In this document: positions 20,827 to 30,928 of the stretch, one piece after another
Position numbering within the stretch: position 1 is the stretch's first letter
How the letters are laid out: every line of letters begins with the position of its first letter
Assembly: GCF_021295345.1 (NCBI RefSeq)
Contig: NZ_JAIMJB010000002.1
Location: 300,259-364,258, forward strand
Origin: Motilimonas eburnea
GTDB taxonomy: Bacteria > Pseudomonadota > Gammaproteobacteria > Enterobacterales > CBDFNC01
Direction of reading: 5' to 3'
DNA: 64,000 bases
Position numbers and translations under genes: made by a program
The notes under the pieces: generated by a model
Told to the model about the DNA's origin: nothing
Database searches by the model: none
The model's input: the letters and a program-made list of their open reading frames with translations, nothing else

Positions 20827-22586
20827 TAGGGTTTTATCATCAAATCAGTTGGTTTATAAAGCAGCATAAGTGGCGCTATGGCGCGATCATTTTGGCGATC
20901 GTTGTCGCTTCCATCATTAGCTTGCTACCCCCCCTGTTAATTGCCGAACTTGTCGATCAGCTGGCCGTCAGCGAGCAGTTCAGGCTAGCTGAAATTTGGC
21001 CAACGGCTTTACTATTAGTGGGGTTAGCCTTTGGCACCTATATGCTGCGTTTTTTCTGGCGTTACTTCTTATTTGGCAGCGCCTTAGAGCTAGAGCGACG
21101 CTTGATGATCCAGCTCTATCGCCATTGCTGCAGCATGCCTAGGCCGTTTTTTCAGCGCCATTCCAGCGCCAAGTTACTCAATCACCTTAATTCCGATGTT
21201 AATGCCGTCAGTCAAGGCGTGGGCAATGGCGTGATCTTTTTTGTTGATGCCTTTGTCATGTCGAGTTTAGTCCTGGTGATGCTGGCAAGCCAAATCAGCT
21301 GGCTGCTCACCTTAGTGGTGCTGTTGCCCTTGCCTATTCTGGCTTGGCTTATCAAAAGCTACGGCCAACAAATGCAAAGCCGGGTGATGCAATCTCAGCA
21401 GCAGTTGGGTTTGTTTTATCAACAAGTCCAGCAAACCATTAATGGCATCAGTGTGCTAAAAGGTCACGCTTGTGAAAGCCTAGCCACGGCGCAATATCAG
21501 CAGCAGTTAAGCGCGCTGACCCAAGCCAACATAGCCCAAGCCGAAGTAGAAGCCAAATATGAGCCCACTACAGCACTGATCGCCTCTACCACCTTCTTAC
21601 TTACCTTAGGCGTGGGTAGCGTACTGATTGCCCAGCAGCAACTCACTCTAGGCCAATTATTGGCGTTTAATCTTTACCTGGGTTATTTGATCTGGCCCCT
21701 CAATGCCTTTGGCTTGCTTTACACCACCATTAATAGCGCATCGGTTTCGATGCAACGCATTAACCAAGTGCTCAACGATCAACAAGTAGGTTTAGCCGAT
21801 AAGGCCCCGACCGAGCCCAGCCAACTCACCACCTTGATTAAACTCGATTTGGATTACTTTGCCCATCATAACGAACAAGTCGCCAATGAATCCCGTTTCG
21901 ATTCAAATAGCAGCCTGCTGCAAGATATTCATTTCCAAGCCAAACAGGGGCAATTGCAGGCCATCGTTGGCCCCGTGGCCAGCGGTAAATCTAGCCTATT
22001 ACGTTTGTTACTCGGCTCTGAAGTACTACATAGCGTTAGCCGTTTGCTGCATCCCAACGCCAGTATTGCTTATGTGCCCCAAGACTGCGGCTTGTTTAGT
22101 GGCACGGTACGCGACAATATTGCCCTTGGCGCCCCCCATGCCAGCACAGCGCAAATTGAGCATGCGGCAGAGCTTGCTTGCTTAAGCCAAGAACTTGCCG
22201 TCATGGCAAACGGGTTAGACACACAAATCGGCGAGCAAGGCAATCAACTTTCTGGCGGTCAGCGTCAGCGTCTTGCCATTGCCCGCGCCCTACTCACCGA
22301 TGCTGATGTGTTATTACTCGATGACAGCTTGTCCGCGTTAGACGCCGCCACCTGTAGCCAGCTATTGTTTAACCTTAAATGTTGGATGGGCGAAACTAAA
22401 ACCGTGATCTTAGCGACTAGCCGCTTTGAATTACTGCCCCATACCGACAAGGTGTTACTGCTACGTCCGCAGCAAGGCCCGCTTTATCTCACCCATCAAG
22501 CATTGATGGCGCAAAGTCCTTGGTATCAGCAGCAATGTCAACCAAGCCAAACGCGCCAACTAATACAGTCAACTAAGGAGCAATAA
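20823..22586 (+). CDS. Half-ABC exporter, subunit with degenerate ATPase catalytic residues
   Basis: The 587-residue TMD-NBD protein has six hydrophobic helices in the first 310 residues. NBD motifs are Walker A GPVASGKSS (about 383-391), signature LSGGQ (476-480) and Walker B LLLDD with Asp at 501 in place of the catalytic Glu. The H-loop reads ATSR, with Ser at 533 instead of His. Its signature motif is intact, so it should complete the active site of its partner while its own Walker site is the degenerate one. An NBD insertion of about 25 residues (DYFAHHNEQVANESRF) precedes Walker A. It exports an unknown substrate, perhaps the product of the upstream enzymes. Confidence 0.88.
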   Translation: MIGFYHQISWFIKQHKWRYGAIILAIVVASIISLLPPLLIAELVDQLAVSEQFRLAEIWPTALLLVGLAFGTYMLRFFWRYFLFGSALELERRLMIQLYRHCCSMPRPFFQRHSSAKLLNHLNSDVNAVSQGVGNGVIFFVDAFVMSSLVLVMLASQISWLLTLVVLLPLPILAWLIKSYGQQMQSRVMQSQQQLGLFYQQVQQTINGISVLKGHACESLATAQYQQQLSALTQANIAQAEVEAKYEPTTALIASTTFLLTLGVGSVLIAQQQLTLGQLLAFNLYLGYLIWPLNAFGLLYTTINSASVSMQRINQVLNDQQVGLADKAPTEPSQLTTLIKLDLDYFAHHNEQVANESRFDSNSSLLQDIHFQAKQGQLQAIVGPVASGKSSLLRLLLGSEVLHSVSRLLHPNASIAYVPQDCGLFSGTVRDNIALGAPHASTAQIEHAAELACLSQELAVMANGLDTQIGEQGNQLSGGQRQRLAIARALLTDADVLLLDDSLSALDAATCSQLLFNLKCWMGETKTVILATSRFELLPHTDKVLLLRPQQGPLYLTHQALMAQSPWYQQQCQPSQTRQLIQSTKEQ

Positions 22587-22587
22587 G

Positions 22588-24336
22588 ATGCCATCAACCT
22601 TAGTGCGCCTGCTGCGCTACAGCCTTCATTTCAAAAAAAACCTTGCCTTGGCCTGTGCCTTGTTATTGCTTGCCACTGGGCTGGATATGCTCGCCCCTTG
22701 GCTCACCATGATCTACATAGACGAGTTTGTCAGCCAAGGCCACTTCCCGCTGGCGCAACTGGTGCAAATCGCACTGATGTATCTTGGAGTGATCATCTCG
22801 GCCAACCTAATATCCTATTGCCAATCCGTCAGCTATTTTAAACTCTCGGCCAAGGTGATTTATCAGCTACGCGAGCAAAGCTTTAATCACTGCCTGAGTT
22901 TGCCCATGGCGTATTTTCAGCGCCGCAGCCAAGGGGAAATCATTCATACCCTAAGCCAAGACATAGAAGCCGTGCGCCATTTGTTTACTCATATCATTGG
23001 CCGTACCATACGGGATCTGGTTACCGTATCTGCGGTGATCATCGCCATGTTAATGCTCAATGTGCACCTTGCCTTAGTTTGTATCGCTTTTATCCCCGTG
23101 TTTGCTATCGTGTTCTTGGCCTATCGCCGTTATTCATTGCCCCTGGACAGGCGGTTAAAGCAGCAAGCCGCCAGCATCAACGGTTTTTTAAACGAAAGCT
23201 TGCAACAAGTGTTATTACTGCAGGTATTTAACGCCCAATCACGCTTTAGCGAGCGATTAAACGCTAAAGCCAAACAAAACATTGCGTTAAATCAGCGCAA
23301 TATTCGCCTTGAAGCCTTACTGCTGCGTCCCATGCTCGAGCTACTTAGCATATTAATGATGGCGGCGCTGATCATCAGTCTCGGCCTACTCCCACGCGAA
23401 GGGGCAAATGATGCCTTAGCCTTAGGCATGCTGTTTGCCTTTTTTGCTTACCTTTCACGTTTTTTTGAACCCTTGATTAGCTTGATGCAAAGCCAAGGCG
23501 AGCTAGTCCAAGCCATTGCCGCTGCCGAGCGCGTATTTAGTTTATTAGATGAGCCAAGTGAAACCGCCACTGGCAAGCATAAGTTAACAAACTGCCCCGT
23601 TATCGAATTTAATCAGGTGAGCTTTGGCTATGAGCCCCACAAGCAGGCCCTCAACGACATTTCTTTTCGCTTACAGCAAGGTGACATGCTCGCTCTGGTG
23701 GGCGCCAGTGGTAGTGGTAAAAGTACTATCGCCCAATTACTTAAAGGCTATTACCAAACGAAACAAGGCAATATCTGCCTAGATGGCATTAACATTGATG
23801 ATTATCAACTTGCCTCACTGCGCCAAGGCATCAGCTTGGTAGAGCAAAAACCCTTTATCCTTAGCGCTACATTGCGTCAAAACTTATGGCTTACGCAAAG
23901 CCACAAGGACGAGGCGTTAATTCAGGTATTAGAGCAAGTGGGGTTAGGCACTTGGTTTAAGCAGCTCGAACAGGGCTTAGACACCCAACTTGATAACGCA
24001 AGCGATGCTCTCACCCTAGGTCAAAAACAGCTGCTGTGTTTTGCCAGAGCCATGCTATGCCAAAGCCAAGTGATCATCTTAGATGAAGCCAGTGCCAGTC
24101 TGGATCCCGACAGCGAACGCGCCATCGCCCGAGTGCTAGACCAACTTCGCGCTAAGGTCAGCCTTATCGTCATCGCCCATAAGCTCAGCACCATCACCCA
24201 AGCCGACAATATCTTGGTGTTGGAACAAGGCGAAATAGAACAGCAAGGCACACATGATCAACTAAGCCAGCAAAACGGCCACTATCGGGATTTGCTCCAT
24301 GCGCAAAACCCTTGCACTCTAAAGGCATTAGCCTAA
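22588..24336 (+). CDS. Half-ABC exporter, catalytically competent partner subunit
   Basis: The 582-residue TMD-NBD protein has Walker A GASGSGKST (about 372-380), Walker B IILDE with catalytic Glu at 500, and H-loop His at 531 (VIAHK). Its signature motif is degenerate: LTLGQ at 475-479. It therefore has functional Walker residues but a poor signature, the exact complement of the preceding subunit. This is what heterodimeric exporters such as TM287/288 and BmrCD show. The start codon lies 1 bp after the previous stop. It is the last gene of the operon. Confidence 0.88.
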   Translation: MPSTLVRLLRYSLHFKKNLALACALLLLATGLDMLAPWLTMIYIDEFVSQGHFPLAQLVQIALMYLGVIISANLISYCQSVSYFKLSAKVIYQLREQSFNHCLSLPMAYFQRRSQGEIIHTLSQDIEAVRHLFTHIIGRTIRDLVTVSAVIIAMLMLNVHLALVCIAFIPVFAIVFLAYRRYSLPLDRRLKQQAASINGFLNESLQQVLLLQVFNAQSRFSERLNAKAKQNIALNQRNIRLEALLLRPMLELLSILMMAALIISLGLLPREGANDALALGMLFAFFAYLSRFFEPLISLMQSQGELVQAIAAAERVFSLLDEPSETATGKHKLTNCPVIEFNQVSFGYEPHKQALNDISFRLQQGDMLALVGASGSGKSTIAQLLKGYYQTKQGNICLDGINIDDYQLASLRQGISLVEQKPFILSATLRQNLWLTQSHKDEALIQVLEQVGLGTWFKQLEQGLDTQLDNASDALTLGQKQLLCFARAMLCQSQVIILDEASASLDPDSERAIARVLDQLRAKVSLIVIAHKLSTITQADNILVLEQGEIEQQGTHDQLSQQNGHYRDLLHAQNPCTLKALA

Positions 24337-24526
24337 GTATTAGGTATCTTCATTAGTGAGAGGCGAGCTTGCTCGGTGAATTGCGACTATCCTTAAGCTG
24401 CTTTTCCTGAGCGAGCTCGGGCCCCACACTTAAAAATTCTGTAGAAAGATCAGCTTGGTTCACATTTTTTTCACTTAGCATTGATAGCCAGATCATGACG
24501 ACTAGGATTTACCTAAATAGTGTGCG

Positions 24527-24532
24527 TATAAT
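24527..24532 (+). promoter_or_regulatory. Candidate -10 element for the SWIM-MoxR operon
   Basis: A perfect TATAAT lies 35 bp upstream of the GTG start at 24568. The -35 position (around 24504) has only a weak AGGATT, so the promoter may need an activator. Confidence 0.4.
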
Positions 24533-24567
24533 CTTGATCTACCTCGCTTTATTAAGAGTTAAAGAAC

Positions 24568-25956
24568 GTGGAGATTTCACTTGAGACCGTGCAGCAGCTT
24601 GCCCCTGATCAAGCATCGCTCAATGCGGCCAAAAAATTACTCAAACCCGCAAAGTGGCCAGTGCTCGGCCAAGCCTCAGATATCAATACCATATGGGGTG
24701 AATGTCAGGGCTCAGGATCTAAGCCTTATTACACAGTGGCCGACATAAGCGATCACACCTATAAATGCACTTGCCCTTCGCGCAAATTTCCTTGCAAGCA
24801 TGTGCTCGCGTTGATGTGGCAGTTTTCTGATGCCGATGCGAACTTTGCCTCTGCCGAGCCGCCCCAATGGGTGGCCGAATGGTTAGGTCGGACACGACGC
24901 GCCCCGAGCTCAACGCCAGCTCAAGATAAGCCTGTCGTGGCCAAAGACATCGGTGCAACGCAAGAAGAGCCAACACCTGCGGTTAGCGCTGAAGAAATGG
25001 CAAAAAAAGCCGCTGTTAACGCCAAGAAAGCGGCACAAACCAAGGCAAAAACCGACGCCAGTATCAGCGATGGCTTAGTGGAGTTTCAGCAATGGTTGGA
25101 TGACCAGCTAGTTAATGGCATCAGTACCTTTATTAAAGAAATTAATGAACGTTGCCGGCGCATCGCATCTCGCTTGGTTGATGCTAAAGCCAGTGGCTTT
25201 GCCGCTCGTGTCGATGAGTTACCTGCCAAAATAAAACCATTGGCATCGAGCGAGCAACCCTATGTAACCTATCAAGAGCTTGGCAAGCTTGCCATCCTCA
25301 GCGAAGCTTGGTTTACCGATTGCGATGATGTGGATGTACGTAGGGCCATTGCCACTGCTGAAAACCGAGAGCAAGTGCTCAACAATCCAGAAGCATTACG
25401 AGTCAAAGGCTTATGGCAAACCGTCGGCGAGCGCGTCGAAACCCGCAAAGATGGTTTGATAGCCCATTCAAAATGGTTTGTTAATCTAAACAAAGGCCAC
25501 CAAAGCGCCTTATTACTCGATTTTTATCCTGCGTCCAATGGCCGCAAAGGCATGGTTAGCAGCATAGGCAGCCTAATGGAGGCAGAGCTTGTCTTTTACC
25601 CTGCTCGTTTGCCTACCCGGGCTTTACTGGGCAATTATCAACTTGTCGAACAACTTGAGCCAACCATGGATCAGGTTGACAGCGACTACACCAAAACCTT
25701 AACGCTTTATCAGACTTGTTACCCTTGGTTTGAACGTTTCCCTGTGCTACTGGGTCGCGGGCGGATTGTAAAAGACCCGCAAACAAGCTACTGGTGGCAA
25801 GCAGAAGATGGTAATACCACCCTAGCCCTTAGCAACGAACACATTAATCCCGTATTACTTGGCAGTGATTTAGAGCATGCCTTTTTTGTCTCAGATGGAA
25901 TCAAGGCCGAGCTGATGAGTGCTAAAACCAAACGTTGGGGAACCATTGCATGTTAA
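24568..25956 (+). CDS. SWIM zinc-finger protein
   Basis: The 462-residue protein uses a GTG start. The SWIM motif CxCx6CxH is complete at residues 67-78 (CTCPSRKFPCKH), a zinc-binding fold used for DNA or protein contact. After an Ala/Lys-rich linker (about 120-165), a conserved helical domain begins (DGLVEFQQWLDDQLVNG) that is characteristic of SWIM proteins encoded with MoxR ATPases. It is first in a five-gene operon with the DUF5691-like, MoxR, DUF5682 and VWA genes. The role may be to recruit the MoxR-VWA machine to a target; the target is unknown. Confidence 0.87.
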   Translation: MEISLETVQQLAPDQASLNAAKKLLKPAKWPVLGQASDINTIWGECQGSGSKPYYTVADISDHTYKCTCPSRKFPCKHVLALMWQFSDADANFASAEPPQWVAEWLGRTRRAPSSTPAQDKPVVAKDIGATQEEPTPAVSAEEMAKKAAVNAKKAAQTKAKTDASISDGLVEFQQWLDDQLVNGISTFIKEINERCRRIASRLVDAKASGFAARVDELPAKIKPLASSEQPYVTYQELGKLAILSEAWFTDCDDVDVRRAIATAENREQVLNNPEALRVKGLWQTVGERVETRKDGLIAHSKWFVNLNKGHQSALLLDFYPASNGRKGMVSSIGSLMEAELVFYPARLPTRALLGNYQLVEQLEPTMDQVDSDYTKTLTLYQTCYPWFERFPVLLGRGRIVKDPQTSYWWQAEDGNTTLALSNEHINPVLLGSDLEHAFFVSDGIKAELMSAKTKRWGTIAC

Positions 25957-27500
25957 TGGACGAGTTAAATACCGAACTAATTAATCGTCTTGATAATGAT
26001 CACGATAACGATCTTAATAGTGATCTAGATAAAATTGATGCTCTATTTAACCGTTGGTTAGTGGGCGGAAACAGCACGCAGCTCACCAGCCTATGTGTGC
26101 CTAAGAGTTGGCCCGAGTTTGACTCTGACATGACACAAGCTCAACAGCGACGCCAAGCGCTGATTTTTGCCACCCAACAACAAGCTTGGTTGTTAACTAA
26201 GTCGGCACCCGAGTCACTCAAGGTGAAGGCAACGCTGCCAGAGCTTGAATTACCAGCGATTTTGCCAGCCCAGCGAGGCTTGTTTCGTCGCTGCCTTGAA
26301 TTAATTGAAAAGCAGCAAATGAGTCATCAAGGGCATTTGTTAAATCTGCTACTTGCTCGTGGTTATACGGCGCATCCGGCCGACTGGCTCCCTAAAGCCA
26401 GCGATGATGTCCCTGCCATCTATTGGCCTTGGTGCCAGTGGGTTGCGGATCACGCCAACACACCAAGCGCAGATCATCAAATACTAACATGTGAAACTTG
26501 GGATCATTTTTATCCGGCACAGCGTCTTGAATTATTACGGGCCATGCGCCAAACCGATGCAGCCAACGCCCGCGAGCTCATTACCAACTGCGCGGCCAAA
26601 GAAGTCGCTGATAAGCGATATAAAATCGTAGAAACCCTAGCCATTGGCCTTAGTCATGACGATGTCGGCTATTTACAAAGTCTAGGCGAAGACCGCTCTA
26701 AGAAAATAGTCCAGCTGTCGCAGCAGCTATTAATGCGCTTAGGCATCACGGCTGAGCAAGATGGCGAGCAACAAGCTGCGTTGGCAACCGAACTTGCCCA
26801 ATGGTTTGAGATCAAAACCAAAGGCCTACTTAAAAAGAAAACCTTGCTCCTACCCAAGCCGCTGAAAAGCCAAAAACAGCAAGCGCTGCGGTCACAATGG
26901 CTAGAGCAAGTCGACCTTAGCTGTTTTGCTAAGGCCCTAAAGCTTGATTTAACTCAGCTTATTTCTGGATGGCAGTTCAGTGATAATCGTCCTCACGACA
27001 ATGAGCAATTTGTTCATAATGCAGTGCAAACCTTGCCCGATGACTTAATCGCTAGGTTACTTGATGCGCTGCTAAACGGCTTAACCGACCATGAGTCCAA
27101 TCTGACCCTGATCCACCAGCTGTTGCCGCGATTAGACACACCTCGTCGCGCTGATTTGATGCTGCAATTACTGCAGCATAAAAACTGCCATTTCAATTTT
27201 TATCATTGTCTGGAATATCTCGATCATCCGGTAGAAGCGTTAAATTGGCAGCGATTAAAACAAAGCCAAGCTTGGCAGAGATTGAGTCAAGATCTACGTG
27301 AGCAGCTCAAAGACGTTAGCTATATCGATAACTATTACACCCATCGAGAAATTATCGCCCTAGGTCTACTAGTACCCGCAAGCTGCGCCCAAGAGCTTAT
27401 TAAACAGTTTAACGAGTTAGGCCTATTAAATGTCGATCCCATACTCGATCTGCTGAAACTTAATATTCAATTATTCGATTCGACCTGCCAACAGGTTTAA
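25950..27500 (+). CDS. DUF5691-like protein of the MoxR-VWA cluster
   Basis: The roughly 516-residue helical protein is recognised mainly from context and overall likeness to DUF5691, which occurs between SWIM and MoxR genes. Visible segments include ILPAQRGLFRRCLELIEKQQ and WDHFYPAQRLELLRAMRQTD, suggestive of HEAT-like helical repeats. No catalytic motif is seen. The ATG at 25950 has GGGGAA 7 nt upstream; another ATG at 25956 overlaps the previous stop as TAATG. Either start gives coupling to the SWIM gene. A repeated Asp/Asn-rich stretch (DNDHDNDLNSDLDK) follows the start. Confidence 0.65.
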   Translation: MLMDELNTELINRLDNDHDNDLNSDLDKIDALFNRWLVGGNSTQLTSLCVPKSWPEFDSDMTQAQQRRQALIFATQQQAWLLTKSAPESLKVKATLPELELPAILPAQRGLFRRCLELIEKQQMSHQGHLLNLLLARGYTAHPADWLPKASDDVPAIYWPWCQWVADHANTPSADHQILTCETWDHFYPAQRLELLRAMRQTDAANARELITNCAAKEVADKRYKIVETLAIGLSHDDVGYLQSLGEDRSKKIVQLSQQLLMRLGITAEQDGEQQAALATELAQWFEIKTKGLLKKKTLLLPKPLKSQKQQALRSQWLEQVDLSCFAKALKLDLTQLISGWQFSDNRPHDNEQFVHNAVQTLPDDLIARLLDALLNGLTDHESNLTLIHQLLPRLDTPRRADLMLQLLQHKNCHFNFYHCLEYLDHPVEALNWQRLKQSQAWQRLSQDLREQLKDVSYIDNYYTHREIIALGLLVPASCAQELIKQFNELGLLNVDPILDLLKLNIQLFDSTCQQV

Positions 27501-27517
27501 GTCACAAGGAAACATAT

Positions 27518-28597
27518 ATGAGCGGTATTTTACGCCAACCTGCAGAAGTCACCTATCAAGCCGAGCTAGAAGCACTTAAGGCCGAAGACATAGCAAAAAA
27601 ACCGGCAAACTGGGCATTATCACCTCAAGCCGTTGTCACCTATTTATTGGGCGGTAAAACCAAAGACGGGATTGAAATCAGCCAAAAATATTTTGGCAAT
27701 CGACGCTTGATAGAAACAGCGGTGGCCACCTTAGCCACCGACCGCGCGTTATTATTACTGGGCGTGCCTGGCACGGCGAAATCTTGGGTATCTGAGCACC
27801 TTGCAGCGGCGATTTGCAACAACAGTACCCAAGTGATCCAATGTACCGCCGGCACCGATGAAAACCAGATCCGCTATGGCTGGAACTACGCTCAGTTATT
27901 AGCGAATGGCCCAAGTAAGGAAGCGCTCGTGCCCACTCCGCTTTATCGCGCGATGGAATCGGGCACCCTATGCCGCTTAGAAGAGCTCACGCGCATGGGC
28001 TCGGATGTGCAAGATACGCTCATTACTGTACTGTCTGAAAAAATGCTGCCCATCCCTGAACTCAACCAAGCCGTGTATGCGCAAAAAGGTTTTAACATTA
28101 TCGCCACAGCAAATAACCGTGATAAAGGCGTTAACGAGTTATCAGCCGCCCTTAAACGCCGTTTTAACGTGGTTGTATTGCCTTTACCAGACGATATGGA
28201 CGAAGAAGTCGCCATTATTTCAAAACGCGTGGCTGAAATGAGTGTCGGCCTAGACTTGCCTATGCCAAAGGATGCCCAGCAAGAAATCGTAAAAGTGGTC
28301 ACCATTTTCCGCGAACTACGTAGCGGTGAAACCTTAGACGGTAAAGTAACCCTAAAAACCCCGACCGGAAACTTATCCACCGCCGAAGCCATCGCCGTGA
28401 TGGTGGGCGGATTAAGTCAGGCAAACTGGTTTGGTAATGGCAGCTTAGATGCCGAAAACCTCAGCAGCAACCTCGTTGGCGCCATCGTCAAAGATCCGGT
28501 ACAAGATAAAGCCGTGCTTGAAGAATACCTAGAAACGGTATTGAAAAAACGCACTGGCTACGCGGATTACTACAAGACAATCAACGAAGTACTCTAA
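27518..28597 (+). CDS. MoxR-family AAA+ ATPase
   Basis: The 359-residue AAA+ protein has Walker A GVPGTAKS at about 82-89. The Walker B position reads LCRLEELTRM at about 151-160, with Glu where Asp is usual. Sensor I is IATANN, and KRRF holds the arginine finger. MoxR ATPases act as chaperones that remodel protein complexes together with a VWA partner, here encoded two genes downstream. The Ala-Lys-Ser P-loop is typical of this sub-branch of MoxR. It is embedded in the operon with a 17-bp gap upstream and 9 bp downstream. Confidence 0.9.
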   Translation: MSGILRQPAEVTYQAELEALKAEDIAKKPANWALSPQAVVTYLLGGKTKDGIEISQKYFGNRRLIETAVATLATDRALLLLGVPGTAKSWVSEHLAAAICNNSTQVIQCTAGTDENQIRYGWNYAQLLANGPSKEALVPTPLYRAMESGTLCRLEELTRMGSDVQDTLITVLSEKMLPIPELNQAVYAQKGFNIIATANNRDKGVNELSAALKRRFNVVVLPLPDDMDEEVAIISKRVAEMSVGLDLPMPKDAQQEIVKVVTIFRELRSGETLDGKVTLKTPTGNLSTAEAIAVMVGGLSQANWFGNGSLDAENLSSNLVGAIVKDPVQDKAVLEEYLETVLKKRTGYADYYKTINEVL

Positions 28598-28606
28598 GGC
28601 AGCCCT

Positions 28607-30928
28607 ATGTCGGACATCCATTATTTTGGTATTCGCCATCACGGTCCTGGCTCGAGTCAACGTTTACTGGCGGCATTACAAGCGCTTCAGCCTGCCTGTG
28701 TACTCATTGAAGGGCCAACGGATTGCAGTGAATTGCTGCCACTTTTAGCGGCCAAGGATATGCATCCACCCGTTGCACTGCTGGCTTATGCCGCCGAAGA
28801 TGCCAGTTGTAGTGTGTTTTACCCCTTTGTTGAGTATTCGCCTGAATACCAAGCGACCTTATACGCGATTCATAATCAAACCCAGCTGGCGTTTATTGAT
28901 GTGCCAGTTAATATTCAACTTGCCAAATACTTACAAGACAAGCAAAAAGAGCAACAAGAAAGCGAGCAAAACGGTGATTCACCCGATGACAGTGAACTAG
29001 ACCAAGCGCCCACTAATATTTCAGAGCGCGTATCAGATCATGCGCTGCTACTTGACCCCATTGGCGAGCTTGCACACCTTGCAGGCTATGAAGATGGGGA
29101 AGCTTGGTGGAATGACTTAATTGAGCAAAATGGCGATAGCAATAGTGAGATTTTCACGGTTGTTGAGTCGGCAATGCAGGCGCTTCGTGACACCATTTCG
29201 CCAGCGCATCCCGGTTTAGCGCGCGATTTAGTACGCGAAGCCTATATGCGCCTTGAAATTGCCAAAGCCAAAAAAACCGCTGATGGTCCCATCGCCGTAG
29301 TCTGCGGTGCTTGGCATGTTCCAGCGCTGAAAGCGAAGCACACAGCCAAAAGCGACCGTGAGCTGATTAAAACCTTACCGGCTAAATTGACCAAAAAAAA
29401 CGTCAAAGCTACTTGGGTTCCATGGACTTCGGCGCGTTTAGCAAGCAGTTCGGGCTACGGCGCCGGTGTTGATGCGCCCATGTGGTATCATCACTTATGG
29501 CACCAGCAAGCTCACCCGCAACGCATAGCGCATTGGCTTACCTTAGTGGCTAATGAACTGCGCCAAGCCGGACAAGTCGTTTCCACCGCCTCCGTGATTG
29601 AAGCCACCCGGCTTTGCCAAACATTAGCCGCGGTGCGTAATCGCCCCAGTGTGGGCTTTGAAGAAGTTCGTGAAGCGGTCATTGCTTGCTTGTGTTTTGG
29701 TGAAGCCAGCATTTGGCAGCAAATTGAATCTCAGTTATTACTGGGTAACCAAGTTGGCCATATTCCAGCCGATACGCCTTTGATCCCGTTAATTGAAGAT
29801 TTACAAGGGCAGCAAAAAAAGCACAAACTCAAAGCCGAGGCCTTGCCAAGGGAGTTATCGTTGGATTTGCGCAGTGATGCGGGCCTAGGTAAGTCGATTT
29901 TATTGCATCGCTTAACCATTCTTTCCATTGACTGGGGCACTCTAGGTAATAGCGGCAAAAGCCGCGGCACCTTTAGAGAAAACTGGACGCTGGCGTGGCA
30001 ACCTGAGTTTTCCGTTAAACTCGTTGAAAATTTGGTTTATGGCAGCACCATAGAGCAGGCCGCAGCCAATAAGCTGCTAGAGCAGATGCAGCAAGAAAAA
30101 AGCCTCAGTAAACTGGCTAGCCAGGTTAATCTGTGTTTAGAAGCACAGCTTGATCAGGCCGCCAGCCAAGGAATCGATTTACTGGCACAACGCGCGGCCC
30201 ATACCAGTGATTGCATCGATTTATTAGAAAGTATTGCACCCTTAATCGATATCAGCCGCTATGGCACGGCCCGCGCGATGTCGTTTGAGCATATTGATGC
30301 GTTAATTGAGCGTTTAACCTTGCAAGCAGCGATAGCGATGCCCTACGCCTGTCGAAATCTTGACGACGACGAGTCTTGGCATTATCGCCAGGCCATTGGC
30401 GACGCCCATCAGGCACTGCTGTTAACAGACTGGACCTGTGAGGTTGAGCAGCAATGGTGGCAAAGTTTAAAATTCATCGTAGAGAGCAATTTAAGTAATC
30501 GACAAATTGCAGGATTAAGCTCGCGCCTACTTTATCAAGCCGATAAGCTAAGTAACGAAGAATTAGATTTGCTACTTGGCAAGATGCTTTCGCCAGCCAT
30601 CGCACCGGCCGACGCCGCGCGCTACTTTGATGGCTTTTTTACCAATGCCGTTGATCGCCTGCTGTATGACGACCTTTTGCTTTCTGCCATTGAACATTGG
30701 CTTATCTCATTGGAAGAGCCATCGTTTATTGAGTTTTTACCTTTGTTTCGCCGTATCTTTGCCGATCTTGATTCAATGGAGCGCAAACGACTCATAGATC
30801 GCGTGTTACAAGGTCGAGCGCAAGGGCCATCACAATGGCAAGTCAACCCAGCAGCAATCGCAAGCTGGCCTCAGCAGCTTGATAGGATCTCAGCCTTACT
30901 GAAAAGGGATAAACATTGGCAACAATAG
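28607..30928 (+). CDS. DUF5682 family protein
   Basis: The 773-residue protein begins SDIHYFGIRHHGPGSSQRLL, the hallmark start of DUF5682, followed by CVLIEGPTDCSELLPLL and AFIDVPVNIQLAKYL. A further conserved segment is GPIAVVCGAWHVPALKAK. The N-terminal third recalls the TraB/ChaN-like fold, with conserved His and Glu that could bind metal, but no activity is known to me. The C-terminal half is helical. The family is regularly found between MoxR and VWA genes, which supports a shared complex. Its last 13 bp overlap the VWA gene. Confidence 0.82.
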   Translation: MSDIHYFGIRHHGPGSSQRLLAALQALQPACVLIEGPTDCSELLPLLAAKDMHPPVALLAYAAEDASCSVFYPFVEYSPEYQATLYAIHNQTQLAFIDVPVNIQLAKYLQDKQKEQQESEQNGDSPDDSELDQAPTNISERVSDHALLLDPIGELAHLAGYEDGEAWWNDLIEQNGDSNSEIFTVVESAMQALRDTISPAHPGLARDLVREAYMRLEIAKAKKTADGPIAVVCGAWHVPALKAKHTAKSDRELIKTLPAKLTKKNVKATWVPWTSARLASSSGYGAGVDAPMWYHHLWHQQAHPQRIAHWLTLVANELRQAGQVVSTASVIEATRLCQTLAAVRNRPSVGFEEVREAVIACLCFGEASIWQQIESQLLLGNQVGHIPADTPLIPLIEDLQGQQKKHKLKAEALPRELSLDLRSDAGLGKSILLHRLTILSIDWGTLGNSGKSRGTFRENWTLAWQPEFSVKLVENLVYGSTIEQAAANKLLEQMQQEKSLSKLASQVNLCLEAQLDQAASQGIDLLAQRAAHTSDCIDLLESIAPLIDISRYGTARAMSFEHIDALIERLTLQAAIAMPYACRNLDDDESWHYRQAIGDAHQALLLTDWTCEVEQQWWQSLKFIVESNLSNRQIAGLSSRLLYQADKLSNEELDLLLGKMLSPAIAPADAARYFDGFFTNAVDRLLYDDLLLSAIEHWLISLEEPSFIEFLPLFRRIFADLDSMERKRLIDRVLQGRAQGPSQWQVNPAAIASWPQQLDRISALLKRDKHWQQ

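Noticed and set aside
24496..24585. 29-codon open frame upstream of the SWIM gene as a leader peptide
   Set aside because: It overlaps the TATAAT promoter and has no clear ribosome site, so it would mostly lie outside the transcript.
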